DNA from: Pelomonas sp965229315
GTDB taxonomy: Bacteria > Pseudomonadota > Gammaproteobacteria > Burkholderiales > Burkholderiaceae_C
NCBI RefSeq assembly: GCF_965229315.1
Contig: NZ_CBDDJA010000002.1
Location: 4,003,777 to 4,067,776 of the forward strand
Reading direction: 5' to 3'
Length of the DNA: 64,000 bases
The notes under the pieces: generated by a model
What the model was told of the DNA's origin: nothing
The model's input: only the letters and a program-made list of their open reading frames with translations
Databases searched by the model: none
Translations under genes and position numbers: made by a program
Shown here: positions 53,130 to 61,228 of the stretch, in pieces
Position numbering within the stretch: position 1 is the first letter of the stretch
Layout of the letters: every line of letters starts with the position of its first letter

Positions 53130-54235
53130 CCACCGCCGACCATCCCCAAGCCCAGGTGCACGAGCTGCGCCGCCAGTTGCAGTCGCTGCTGGATGCCGCG
53201 CATGCGAACGAGCGCAAGCTCGACCGCTTCGATGCACTGGAGCGCCGCCTCATCGCGGTGAGCTCGATGGAGGAGCTGGTCAACCTGCTGCTGGTGGAAT
53301 GCCGCGACGACTTCGCGCTGGACGCCGCCGAGCTGTGGCTGCTGGACCCCGAGGAGGAGCTGCGCCGCGCGCTGCCGTCGCTGCCCATGGTCCGGTCGCC
53401 CAAGCTGCTGGACAACCACGCGCCGCTGAAGGACCTCTTCGGCGCCGCGCGTGTCACCCGCCTCATCGGCCCCGGGCCCGAGGAGCACCTGCTCGCCCAG
53501 GCCTTCGGCGAGCAGGCCGGCGTGCGCTCCGCCGCCATGCTGCCGCTGATCCGCCAGGGCCTGCTGATCGGCAGCCTGCACTTCGGCTCGCGCGACCCCG
53601 AGCGCTACGACGCGGCCTCGGGCACCAAGTTCCTGGACCGCCTGGCGGCCATCGCCGCCATCGCCATCGAGAGCATGCTCAACCGCGAGCGGCTGCGCCG
53701 CGCCGGCATGACCGACGGCCTGACGGGCGTGCACAACCGCCGCTACTTCGACCACCGCAGCCTCATCGAATTCAGCCAGGCCGTGCGCCACTGCTACCCG
53801 CTGGCCTGCCTGTTCCTGGACATCGACCACTTCAAGGCCGTCAACGACCGCCACGGCCACCCGGCTGGCGACGAGGTGCTGCGCCAGGTGGGCGGCCTCA
53901 TACAGCGCTCGCTGCGCACCGGCGACCTGGCCGCGCGCTACGGTGGCGAGGAGTTCGTCGTGCTGCTGCCGCGCACCGACCTGCCCGGCGCACGCGAGGT
54001 GGCCGAGCGCATCCGCCTCATGGTGCAGGACGCGCCGTTCGTGACGCCCGAGGGCGGCACCATCGCGGCGACGCTGTCGGTGGGGCTGGCGATGCTGCCC
54101 GCCGCCGCGACCAGCTTTGCCGAGCTGCTGTCGAGCGCCGACCGCGCGCTCTACGAGGCCAAAGGCGCCGGGCGCAACCGCACCGTCGCGGCCGGCGGCG
54201 AGGGCGTCAGCGCAGCCACTGCAGCTGCATCGTGA
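53126..54235 (+). CDS. Cytoplasmic diguanylate cyclase with GAF/DUF484-like sensor
   Basis: Protein of 369 residues. A coiled coil (about 8-45) leads into a GAF-like sensor (45-185) resembling DUF484 domains, and then a GGDEF domain. The catalytic motif is GGEEF (273-277) and the inhibitory I-site RTGD sits five residues before it, so cyclase activity with product feedback is expected. It is co-translated with the pseudouridine synthase. Its 3' end overlaps the convergent beta-barrel gene by 29 bp. Confidence 0.92.
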   Translation: MTTADHPQAQVHELRRQLQSLLDAAHANERKLDRFDALERRLIAVSSMEELVNLLLVECRDDFALDAAELWLLDPEEELRRALPSLPMVRSPKLLDNHAPLKDLFGAARVTRLIGPGPEEHLLAQAFGEQAGVRSAAMLPLIRQGLLIGSLHFGSRDPERYDAASGTKFLDRLAAIAAIAIESMLNRERLRRAGMTDGLTGVHNRRYFDHRSLIEFSQAVRHCYPLACLFLDIDHFKAVNDRHGHPAGDEVLRQVGGLIQRSLRTGDLAARYGGEEFVVLLPRTDLPGAREVAERIRLMVQDAPFVTPEGGTIAATLSVGLAMLPAAATSFAELLSSADRALYEAKGAGRNRTVAAGGEGVSAATAAAS

Positions 54236-54917
54236 ACATCTCGCCGCGCCTGCCGTAGACCTTGCCGAACAGGTAGCCCGCGTTCAGTGTCACCGTGTCG
54301 GGCCCGGCATCCCACAGCGTGGCCAGCAGCGCCGGCCCGGCGCGGTGGGACTGGCGCTGGCGCGGCGCCCAGTCGTTCCACCGCCCCACCTCGCTGAAAC
54401 CCTGCAGGCCCACGCGCCAGCCCGGCACCACGCGGTAGACGCCGCGCCATTGCAGCTTCAGGCGCGTGTCGCGCTTGGCGCTGTCGTACTCCCAGAACGC
54501 GTTGGCGTTCAGCTTCAGGCGGCCGAGGTCGGTCTGCCACACCGGGCCCAGCTCCAGCGCGTGGCTGCCGTCCTCGTGGTTGTGGACCAGCTGCACGTGG
54601 AGAGCGAGGTCGTACGGCTTCTCGCCCTGGGTCAGCAGGACCTCGTTGATCCAGTTCCAGGTCGACAGCGTGGCGCCACGCAGGCTTTCGCCCTCCCAGC
54701 TCGCCAGCAGCCGTGTCGTCCAGCGCGTGTTGATGCCGTAACTCAGCCCCAGCTCGGGCCACAGCACCGCGTTCTCGCCCGACGCTTTCGTCGTCCAGTA
54801 GCGCAGCTCGGCACCGACGCGGCCGGCCTGGTCGTAGGGCGCCACGACGTAGTAGCCCGGGTCGGCCACGGCCGGGGCCATCAAAAGCGCAAGCCACAGC
54901 CCACATCCCATTCGCAT
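54207..54917 (-). CDS. Predicted outer-membrane beta-barrel protein
   Basis: Protein of 236 residues with a signal peptide (1-18) and a beta-rich mature part in which aromatic and polar residues alternate, for example WTTRLLASWEGESLRGAT and VTLNAGYLFGKVYG. The C-terminus ends in MFTMQLQWLR, close to the aromatic-terminal pattern of small barrels. No named family is recognised. It is convergent with, and overlaps, the GGDEF gene. Confidence 0.7.
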   Translation of the reverse strand: MRMGCGLWLALLMAPAVADPGYYVVAPYDQAGRVGAELRYWTTKASGENAVLWPELGLSYGINTRWTTRLLASWEGESLRGATLSTWNWINEVLLTQGEKPYDLALHVQLVHNHEDGSHALELGPVWQTDLGRLKLNANAFWEYDSAKRDTRLKLQWRGVYRVVPGWRVGLQGFSEVGRWNDWAPRQRQSHRAGPALLATLWDAGPDTVTLNAGYLFGKVYGRRGEMFTMQLQWLR

Positions 54918-55137
54918 CAGCGCACTCTAGGGGCCGGGGTCACCTGGATCCGGCCATGAAAACCCTGGGCATGCCCTCGGCCTGCGGTCCGCCGTGAGGT
55001 CTGCACCGGACGGGTTCGCATGTGAATAGTTCCACGGCGTCCCGGGAGGGCCTCGAAACCCTGACAAACCCCGAGGCAACCCCCGTGCACAGAGGCCGGT
55101 GCGACCGTGACAATTTGTCTCGACTGCCGCGCCGCCC

Positions 55138-56127
55138 ATGAGCACCGACTCCACCGCCCCCCAGGACCTCTCCGGCCCGCGCCGGACCGGGTCGCTGCGG
55201 CTGCGCCTGGCGCTGTGGGTCCCGCTGCTGACGGCCACCGTCGTGGCCCTCTTCGAATGGAGCCTGGGCGGCTTCGAGTCGGTCGGCCAGGGCCTGGCGC
55301 GCACGGCCTGGCTGGTGCTGCTGATCAGCGCCGCCCAGTTGCTGCTGGTCGAGGCCGTGCTGCTGCGTCCGTTGCGCCAGCTCGCCTTGGGCTGCGAGGC
55401 GATGGAGTCGGCACCGGTGCCGCTGGCGGCGGACGCCGCCGCGCTGGCCCCGAAGTTCGCGGCCGAGCTGGACCGCATCGGCCACGCGATGCGCCGCGCC
55501 TGCGGTTCGCTGTGGCAGCAGGACCAGGACACGCGCGAGCTCAAGCGCGAGCTGGCCCGGCAGCGCCAACTGGTGCAGGAGGCGCAGGCCGTGCTGGAAG
55601 CCAGCCAGCGCGAACTGGCCAGCCTGGTGCGCAGCGACGCGCTGACCGGCCTGGCCAACCAGCGCGCCTTCGACGAGGCGTTGCGCCGCGAATTCAAGCG
55701 CGCCCAGCGCCAGCGCGGCCTGCTCGCGCTCGCCGTGCTGGACCTGGACCAGTTCAAGCAGTTCAACCTCACCCATGGCACGGCGCTCGGCGATGTGGCC
55801 TTGCAGCGCGTGGCGGCGCTGCTCAGCGAGCGTTTCAAGCGCGACACCGACGTCGTCGCGCGCCTGGGCGGCGAGGAGTTCGTCGCGCTGCTGCCGGGCT
55901 TCGGCATGGCCGAGGCGCAAGGTGTGCTGGAGATGCTGCGAGATGACCTGCGCGCGCTGCGCCTGCCCGATGGCGCCTGCGAAGCGCCGCTGACCATCAG
56001 CGTGGGCCTCGCAGCGGTCAGCCCGGCGCACCCTTACCTGACCGCCCAGGCGCTGATGCAGGCGGCCGACGAGGCGCTCTACATCGCCAAGCACGCCGGC
56101 AGGGATCGATTGAGCCTGGCGGCTTGA
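55138..56127 (+). CDS. Membrane diguanylate cyclase
   Basis: Protein of 329 residues. Two membrane spans (about 24-41 and 54-76) with almost no periplasmic loop lead into a coiled coil (about 125-163) and a GGDEF domain. The motif is GGEEF (244-248), with the I-site RDTD (235-238) in place. It should make cyclic-di-GMP, controlled from the membrane. The 220-nt upstream region holds one GCCTCG/CGAGGC inverted repeat and no clear riboswitch. Confidence 0.92.
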   Translation: MSTDSTAPQDLSGPRRTGSLRLRLALWVPLLTATVVALFEWSLGGFESVGQGLARTAWLVLLISAAQLLLVEAVLLRPLRQLALGCEAMESAPVPLAADAAALAPKFAAELDRIGHAMRRACGSLWQQDQDTRELKRELARQRQLVQEAQAVLEASQRELASLVRSDALTGLANQRAFDEALRREFKRAQRQRGLLALAVLDLDQFKQFNLTHGTALGDVALQRVAALLSERFKRDTDVVARLGGEEFVALLPGFGMAEAQGVLEMLRDDLRALRLPDGACEAPLTISVGLAAVSPAHPYLTAQALMQAADEALYIAKHAGRDRLSLAA

Positions 56128-56136
56128 TGCGGCCTC

Positions 56137-56153
56137 GCGCTGCCCCGCAGCGC
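56137..56153. terminator. Hairpin between convergent GGDEF and HDOD genes
   Basis: A 7-bp perfect stem GCGCTGC/GCAGCGC with a CCC loop occupies most of the 39-nt gap. No U tract is seen. It may act on both strands. Confidence 0.4.
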
Positions 56154-56166
56154 CGTGCGTCCAGCG

Positions 56167-56985
56167 TCAGCGGCCGTGCTCCTGGGCGGCCACCAGCTGC
56201 TCGTTGACGCGGCGTGCGGCGCGCAGCACCAGTGTGTCGTCGAGCTGCGCCTGCGGTGCGATCTGCGTGGCGACGGCGTCGAGCTGGTCGGGGTGGTTCA
56301 GCAGCGCCCAGGCCACCGCCGAGATGGCGGCAACGCTGCGGCGCGCCAGGCTCTCGGGCATCGTCAGCGTTGACTGGATGTCGACATGGTGGCGCACGCT
56401 GGCCACGGCGGCCGGCGCCAGCCCCCAGCTCTCGCACAGCGCGGCGCCCAGCGCGTCATGGCTGACGCCGAAGGCCGTGCGCTCCAGCTCCACCAGTTCT
56501 GAATCGCGGCTGGTGGCGCGCAGCATGGCCGGGTAATGCGTCGGCGCATGTCGGTACAGCACGGCCTTGCCGCATTCCTCGAAAAGCCCGGCGGAGTGGG
56601 CGGCCCAGGGGTCCACGCCCAGCATCTGGCCCATGCGGCCCATCAGCAGGCCGCGCTGCGAGGCGCGCGTCCACACCGATTCCAGCTCGGCCGCGGCCGG
56701 GAAGGCGGCGCGCAGGCCCATCTCGAAGGTGATGGCCGCCACTTCGCGCATGCCCAGGTAGGTCAGCGCCTGGTGCACGGTCTGCACGCGGCCGCGCAGC
56801 CCGTACAGCGACGAGTTGACGGCCTTCATGACGGCCGCAGCCAGCGCCATGTCGGTCTCGACCAGCGAGGACATGGCCTGCAGGTCGATGTCCTCGGCCG
56901 CCATCAGCAGCGACAGCTTGACCAGGACCTCGGGCTGGGTCGGAATCTCGATGTCCAGATTGCGCAGTTGAGGATCGACAGGCAT
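56167..56985 (-). CDS. HDOD-domain signalling protein
   Basis: Protein of 272 residues made of one HDOD domain, a helical, HD-like signalling fold without reliable catalytic residues. The opening IPTQPEVLVKLSLLMAAEDI and the block SSLYGLRGRVQTVHQALTY are typical. HDOD proteins in proteobacteria link to chemotaxis, c-di-GMP or gene regulation. It lies among c-di-GMP genes but is transcribed the other way. Next upstream on the same strand is the TSUP gene, 35 nt away. Confidence 0.88.
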   Translation of the reverse strand: MPVDPQLRNLDIEIPTQPEVLVKLSLLMAAEDIDLQAMSSLVETDMALAAAVMKAVNSSLYGLRGRVQTVHQALTYLGMREVAAITFEMGLRAAFPAAAELESVWTRASQRGLLMGRMGQMLGVDPWAAHSAGLFEECGKAVLYRHAPTHYPAMLRATSRDSELVELERTAFGVSHDALGAALCESWGLAPAAVASVRHHVDIQSTLTMPESLARRSVAAISAVAWALLNHPDQLDAVATQIAPQAQLDDTLVLRAARRVNEQLVAAQEHGR

Positions 56986-57020
56986 GGTGGGTGGACCGGT
57001 AGGGGGAACGTGATCGTAGA

Positions 57021-57782
57021 TCAGCGGAAGAAGGCGTCCCAGGCTGTTTTGAGGATGAGTGCCCCGACGACGACGATGAAGACGCCGCGCACGAAGCCGG
57101 CCCCGTGCTTGAGCGCCAGCCGGGTGCCGAGCAGGCTGCCGGCGACGTTGGTCACCGCCATGATGGCGGCGACGTGCCACCAGATGTGGCCCTTGCTGAC
57201 GAACAGCGCGATGGCGGCCGCGTTCGTCAGCAGGTTCATCAGCTTGGCCGTGGCCGACGCATGCAGGAAGTCGTAGCCCAGCAGCCGCACGAACAGGAAC
57301 ACGAAGAAGCTGCCGGTGCCCGGGCCGAAGAAGCCGTCGTAGAAGCCGACGGCCAGCGCGATGCCGCCGGCCACCGCCGCTTCCGCCCGGCCGGTGAAGC
57401 GCGGCGCGTGGTCGCGCCCGAGCTCCTTCTTGGCCAAGGTGTAGATGAAGACCGCCAGCAGCACCAGCGGCAGCGCCTTGCGCAGGCCGTCGGGGCTGGC
57501 GAGGGTCAGCGTCCAGGCGCCGATGAAGCTGCCCACGCCAGCCAGCACCGCCGCAGGCATGAGGCGCCGCCAGGGCAGGTTCACGCGCTTGACGAACTGC
57601 AGCGTGGCCCAGCCGGTGCCCCAGACGGACGCCCCCTTGTTCGTGCCCAGCAGCGTGGCCGGCGCGGCCGTGGGGAATGTGCTGAACAGCGCCGGCACGA
57701 GCACGAGGCCGCCGCCACCCGCCACCGCATCAATGAAACCTGCAAGCAGGGAAGCGGCGGCGACGGTCAGCAGTTCGAGCAT
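57021..57782 (-). CDS. TSUP (TauE/SafE)-family anion carrier
   Basis: Membrane protein of 253 residues with about eight spans. The duplicated signature appears first as FIDAVAGGGGLVLVPAL and again as GFYDGFFGPGTGSFFVF. Family members move sulfite, sulfoacetate or related sulfur compounds. The ATG at 57782 begins directly at the first hydrophobic span. It probably shares a transcript with the HDOD gene. Upstream lies a hairpin-rich leader. Confidence 0.9.
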   Translation of the reverse strand: MLELLTVAAASLLAGFIDAVAGGGGLVLVPALFSTFPTAAPATLLGTNKGASVWGTGWATLQFVKRVNLPWRRLMPAAVLAGVGSFIGAWTLTLASPDGLRKALPLVLLAVFIYTLAKKELGRDHAPRFTGRAEAAVAGGIALAVGFYDGFFGPGTGSFFVFLFVRLLGYDFLHASATAKLMNLLTNAAAIALFVSKGHIWWHVAAIMAVTNVAGSLLGTRLALKHGAGFVRGVFIVVVGALILKTAWDAFFR

Positions 57783-57850
57783 GTCTTGGGTTCTATCAGA
57801 GCGCGCGAAGCGACTGCCGCGCTCCTGGCGGGGACGCTTTCTGTCCAGCA

Positions 57851-57886
57851 CAAAGAAAACGGCCACCAAGGGGTGCCTTGGTGGCC
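57851..57886 (-). terminator. Strong intrinsic terminator on the minus strand
   Basis: A perfect 11-bp stem (GGCCACCAAGG/CCTTGGTGGCC, 57861-57886) with a 4-nt loop is followed on the minus strand by GTTTTCTTTG. It is 69 nt upstream of the TSUP start codon, not after a gene, so it ends either a small RNA or an attenuated TSUP leader. Confidence 0.75.
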
Positions 57887-57960
57887 GGTCTGATTGTCTT
57901 CGGGGTTACGAAGCAATCCTGTCGCTTGTCTTGTCTCCTCACAACCCGCCTAGCGGCCCT
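57861..57960 (-). ncRNA. Candidate small RNA or attenuated leader
   Basis: On the minus strand two hairpins follow each other: a 10-bp stem with one bulge and a 6-nt loop (57892-57918), then the terminator (57861-57886). No protein is encoded here. The 5' end is unknown; 57960 is only a rough limit. Either a free RNA of about 100 nt or more, or the 5' leader of the TSUP-HDOD operon, would fit. Confidence 0.4.
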
Positions 57961-58117
57961 GGACCGAGGCCCGGAACCGCATCGAGTGACAGGAATGTAA
58001 TGCCCTGCGACGGTGCGGTCACTGGGGCAATCCCGGGTTCACCGGGCACGAAAGGTGCGCTTATGCCCCATCGCTGTGCATGCCACATGGGGTCGAGCCC
58101 TGGGAGAATCGTGGCCC

Positions 58118-59503
58118 ATGCGCTGCACCACTCGCCTGTCGTTGCTGTCTTTGCCGTTGTCACTGGCCCTGGCGCTGGGTGCCTGTGGCGGCGGTGGGGG
58201 CGGCAGCAGCAGCGCCGCGAGCGATGGGGGCGGCGTCAACGCGTCGCTGCTGCTGACGCTGCCAGCCAGCGGCCTGGCCCCGGCGGACCTGGCTGTCATC
58301 GTGGCCGAGGGCGACGCGGTCAGCGAGGGTGCCGGCGCGGCCTACCTCGCCGCGCGAGGCGTGCCGGCGGCCAACCTGATCCGCGTCAAGGTCAACACCG
58401 CCAGCGATGCGATCTCGGCGGCCGACTTCGCGACCCTCAAGGCCGAAATCGACGCGCGGCTGCCGGCGGGCGTGCAGGCCACGCTGCTGGCCTGGGCAGC
58501 GCCCAGCCGCGTCACGGGCGCCTGCAGCATGGGCATCACGAGCGCGATGGCACTGGGCTTCGACACGCGCTACTGCAACCCGCAGCCCGTCGCCAACGCC
58601 TGCGCCAACACCGCCGCGTCGCCGCTGTACGACAGCGAGTCGCGCCGGCCGCAGGCCGATCTGCAGGTGCGCCCGTCCATGTTGCTGGGCACGCGCACGC
58701 TGGCGGCTGCGCAGGCGCTGATCAACCGGGGCGTGGCCGCCGACGCCACCCTGCCCGCCGGTGACGGCTGGCTGGTGCGCACGACCGACAGCGACCGCAG
58801 CACCCGCTGGCCGGATTTCGCCGCGTTGCCAGCGGCCTGGGGCAGCGTGCTGAAGCTGAACTATGTCGACAACAGCAGCGGCGCGGCCGGTGCCGATTCG
58901 CTATCGGCCCGGAGCGGCGTGCTGTTCTACCTGACGGGGCTGGCGAGCGTCGCCAACCTGCCGACGATGCAGTTCCGCCCCGGTGCGCTGGCCGACACAC
59001 TGACGTCTTCCGGCGGTCTGCTGCCGCTGGCCAACGGCCAGATGCCCATCACCGCCTGGCTGGACGCTGGCGTCACGGCCACTTATGGCGCGGTGGAGGA
59101 GCCTTGCAACTTCCAGCAGAAGTTCTCGCGCGCCTCCGTGCTGATCGACCAGTACTGGCGCGGCGCGACGGCCATCGAGGCCTACTGGAAGGCCGTGCAG
59201 TGGCCGGGGCAGGGCCTGTTCGTCGGCGAGCCGCTGGCCCAGCCGTTCCGCGACAGCCCGAGCCTGGCCATCGTCGCCGGCGAATACCAGATCAAGACGC
59301 GCAGCCTGCGGCCGGGGAGCCGCTATCAGCTCCAGTACCTGCAAGGCACGACCTGGACGACGCTGGCCAGCTTCACCGGCGCGCGCGGCCAAGTGCTGGA
59401 CGGCCGCTCGCCGCTGCCGCCGGCCGCGGCCACGCGCATCCGCTGGCAAGGCCCTTGTCCGGACAATGCCGCCAACGCGTGCACGTTGGCGCAATCGCCG
59501 TGA
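58118..59503 (+). CDS. TIGR03790-family lipoprotein
   Basis: Exported 461-residue protein of unknown function. The lipobox LGAC (C at about 22) is followed by a run of six glycines. The globular part begins LAVIVAEGDAVSEGAGAAYL and ARGVPAANLIRVKVNTASD, phrases of the TIGR03790 family found scattered in Gram-negative bacteria and planctomycetes. Several cysteines (in TGACSMG, RYCNPQ, NACANT, EPCNFQ, GPCPDN, NACTLA) suggest disulfides. It sits 106 nt upstream of the gspG operon, and may be a passenger or a helper of that secretion system. Confidence 0.75.
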   Translation: MRCTTRLSLLSLPLSLALALGACGGGGGGSSSAASDGGGVNASLLLTLPASGLAPADLAVIVAEGDAVSEGAGAAYLAARGVPAANLIRVKVNTASDAISAADFATLKAEIDARLPAGVQATLLAWAAPSRVTGACSMGITSAMALGFDTRYCNPQPVANACANTAASPLYDSESRRPQADLQVRPSMLLGTRTLAAAQALINRGVAADATLPAGDGWLVRTTDSDRSTRWPDFAALPAAWGSVLKLNYVDNSSGAAGADSLSARSGVLFYLTGLASVANLPTMQFRPGALADTLTSSGGLLPLANGQMPITAWLDAGVTATYGAVEEPCNFQQKFSRASVLIDQYWRGATAIEAYWKAVQWPGQGLFVGEPLAQPFRDSPSLAIVAGEYQIKTRSLRPGSRYQLQYLQGTTWTTLASFTGARGQVLDGRSPLPPAAATRIRWQGPCPDNAANACTLAQSP

Positions 59504-59609
59504 CCGGGGCGCCGCGCCCGGCCCCCTGAGAATGCAGGTCGGTCAAATCCCGATTGCCGGGCGCCGCCCGGCGATGAACAGTCGCCCTCCTGCTGTACCC
59601 TGCTTCGCC

Positions 59610-60032
59610 ATGTCCCGTCATTCCTCTGCCCGCCCCCGCGGCTTCACGCTGCTTGAACTGCTCGTCGTCATGGTCATCATCGGCCTGCTGGCGGGGTATG
59701 TGGGGCCGAAGTTCTTCGGGCAGATCGGCAAGAGCGAGGTCAAGGCGGCCCGGGCCCAGATCGATGCGCTGACCAAGGCGCTGGACCAGTACCGCCTGGA
59801 TGTGGGTCGCTACCCCAGCACCGAGCAGGGCCTGGCGGTGCTGGTGACGCGGCCGGCGGACGAGCCCAAGTGGAGCGGCCCCTACCTGTCCAAGGCGCTG
59901 CCCAAGGACCCCTGGGGCAACGACTACCAGTACCGTTCCCCGGGCGAGCACGGCGAGTACGACTTGCTGAGCTTCGGCAAGGACGGCCGCCCCGGCGGCG
60001 AGGGTGAGGACGCCGACCTCACCTCCTGGTGA
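59610..60032 (+). CDS. gspG: Type II secretion major pseudopilin
   Basis: Major pseudopilin of 140 residues. The leader MSRHSSARPRG ends at the prepilin peptidase site before FTLLELLVVMVIIGLLAG, with the conserved E5 in the mature protein. The C-terminal half has the GspG calcium-binding region: YPSTEQGLAVLVTRP, then WGNDYQYRSPGEHGEYDLLS (in part) and the closing aspartates. The ATG at 59610 gives a normal short leader; another in-frame ATG lies at 59574. It is the first gene of the operon and overlaps gspF. Confidence 0.94.
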   Translation: MSRHSSARPRGFTLLELLVVMVIIGLLAGYVGPKFFGQIGKSEVKAARAQIDALTKALDQYRLDVGRYPSTEQGLAVLVTRPADEPKWSGPYLSKALPKDPWGNDYQYRSPGEHGEYDLLSFGKDGRPGGEGEDADLTSW

Positions 60033-61228
60033 TGCCTGCTTTCCAAACCCGCGTCTTGCGCGCGGGCGCTGTCGTCACCGAGCGCGTGGAGGCGCCCGAC
60101 CGCGCCGCCGTGGCGGCCGTGCTGGGCGTGGCGCCGCAGCATGTGCTGGAGGTGCGCGAACTCGCCATGGCGGGCGGGCCCGCCCGGCCGTGGCGGCGCA
60201 ACACCCGCTTCCCGCTGCAGCTCTTCAGCCAGGAGCTGGCCGTGCTGCTGGACGCCGGCATCGCGCTGCTGGAGGCGCTGAACACGCTGCGCGAGAAGGA
60301 AGGCCAGCCCGGCGTGCGCGCCGCGCTGGATGCCGTCATCGGCCAGATCGAGCAGGGCCAGCCGCTGTCCGTCGCGCTGCGCCAGCAGCCGCAGGCCTTC
60401 GACGAGCTGATCTGCGCCATCGTCGCGGCCAATGAGAAGACCGGCCAGCTCTCCACCGCGCTGTCGCAACACGCGCGCTACCTGGCCTGGGTGGATGCGC
60501 TGCGTTCGCGCCTGGTGTCGGCCATGGTCTATCCGCTGATGCTGCTGGGCGTGGGCGGCTGCGTCATCCTGTTCCTGCTGCTGTACGTGCTGCCGCGCTT
60601 TGCCGGCATCCTGGAGGCCACCAGCGCCGACCTGCCCTGGGCGTCGCGTGTGCTGATCGAGTTCGGCCAGACGGCCGGCGCGCATCCGGGCTGGGTCATC
60701 GGCGGCATCGCCGCCGTGGGCTTCGCGATCTTCTCGCTGCTGCGCCAGCCGGCGGTGCGCCAGCGCGCGCAGGCGGCGCTGTGGACGCTGCCCGGCCTGG
60801 GCCCGCGGCTGCGCGTGCTGGCGCTGGCGCGGCTGTACCGCTCGCTGGCGATGCTGCTGGCGTCGGGCGTGCCGGCGCTTCCGGCGCTGCGCATCGTCGT
60901 CGACGTGGTGGCGGCGCCTTGGCGCAGTGCGGTGCAGGCCGCGGCCGCGCAGATCGAGCGTGGCGAGCGCCTGTCGGCGGCCTTTGATTCACAAGACCTG
61001 GCCACACCGGTGGCGCGCCGCATGCTGCGCGTGGGTGAGCGCAGCGGCGAGGTGGCAAGCATGCTGGAGCGCGCGGCGGCCTTCCACGACGAAGAAGCCG
61101 CGCGGCTGACCGACCTGCTGTCGCGCCTCGTCAACCCGGCGCTGATGCTCATCATGGGCGTGCTGATCGGCGGGATCATCGTGCTGATGTACTTGCCGAT
61201 CTTCCAGCTCGTGGAGCAGGTCCAATGA
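60032..61228 (+). CDS. gspF: Type II secretion inner-membrane platform protein
   Basis: Platform protein of 398 residues that links the ATPase to the pseudopilus. Two GspF repeats are visible: one with LFSQELAVLLDAGIALLEAL (about 62-185) and another with LARLYRSLAMLLASGVPALPAL (about 265-385). About three membrane spans separate or follow them. The start overlaps the gspG stop (TGATG; GTG at 60029 is an alternative). gspE starts within the last codons (ATGA). Confidence 0.93.
   Translation: MPAFQTRVLRAGAVVTERVEAPDRAAVAAVLGVAPQHVLEVRELAMAGGPARPWRRNTRFPLQLFSQELAVLLDAGIALLEALNTLREKEGQPGVRAALDAVIGQIEQGQPLSVALRQQPQAFDELICAIVAANEKTGQLSTALSQHARYLAWVDALRSRLVSAMVYPLMLLGVGGCVILFLLLYVLPRFAGILEATSADLPWASRVLIEFGQTAGAHPGWVIGGIAAVGFAIFSLLRQPAVRQRAQAALWTLPGLGPRLRVLALARLYRSLAMLLASGVPALPALRIVVDVVAAPWRSAVQAAAAQIERGERLSAAFDSQDLATPVARRMLRVGERSGEVASMLERAAAFHDEEAARLTDLLSRLVNPALMLIMGVLIGGIIVLMYLPIFQLVEQVQ

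Larger units (their letters stand above)
57783..58117. other. 335-bp intergenic region
   Basis: The region separates divergent TSUP and TIGR03790 genes. Its left part carries the minus-strand hairpins described separately. The right part (about 57970-58117) shows no convincing -35/-10 pair for the lipoprotein gene. It contains GGGAGA about 10 nt before that start codon as a possible ribosome binding site. Confidence 0.6.

Noticed and set aside
54918..55137. Possible c-di-GMP riboswitch upstream of the GGDEF gene
   Set aside because: Only one short inverted repeat is present. The conserved GEMM core and receptor segments are absent.
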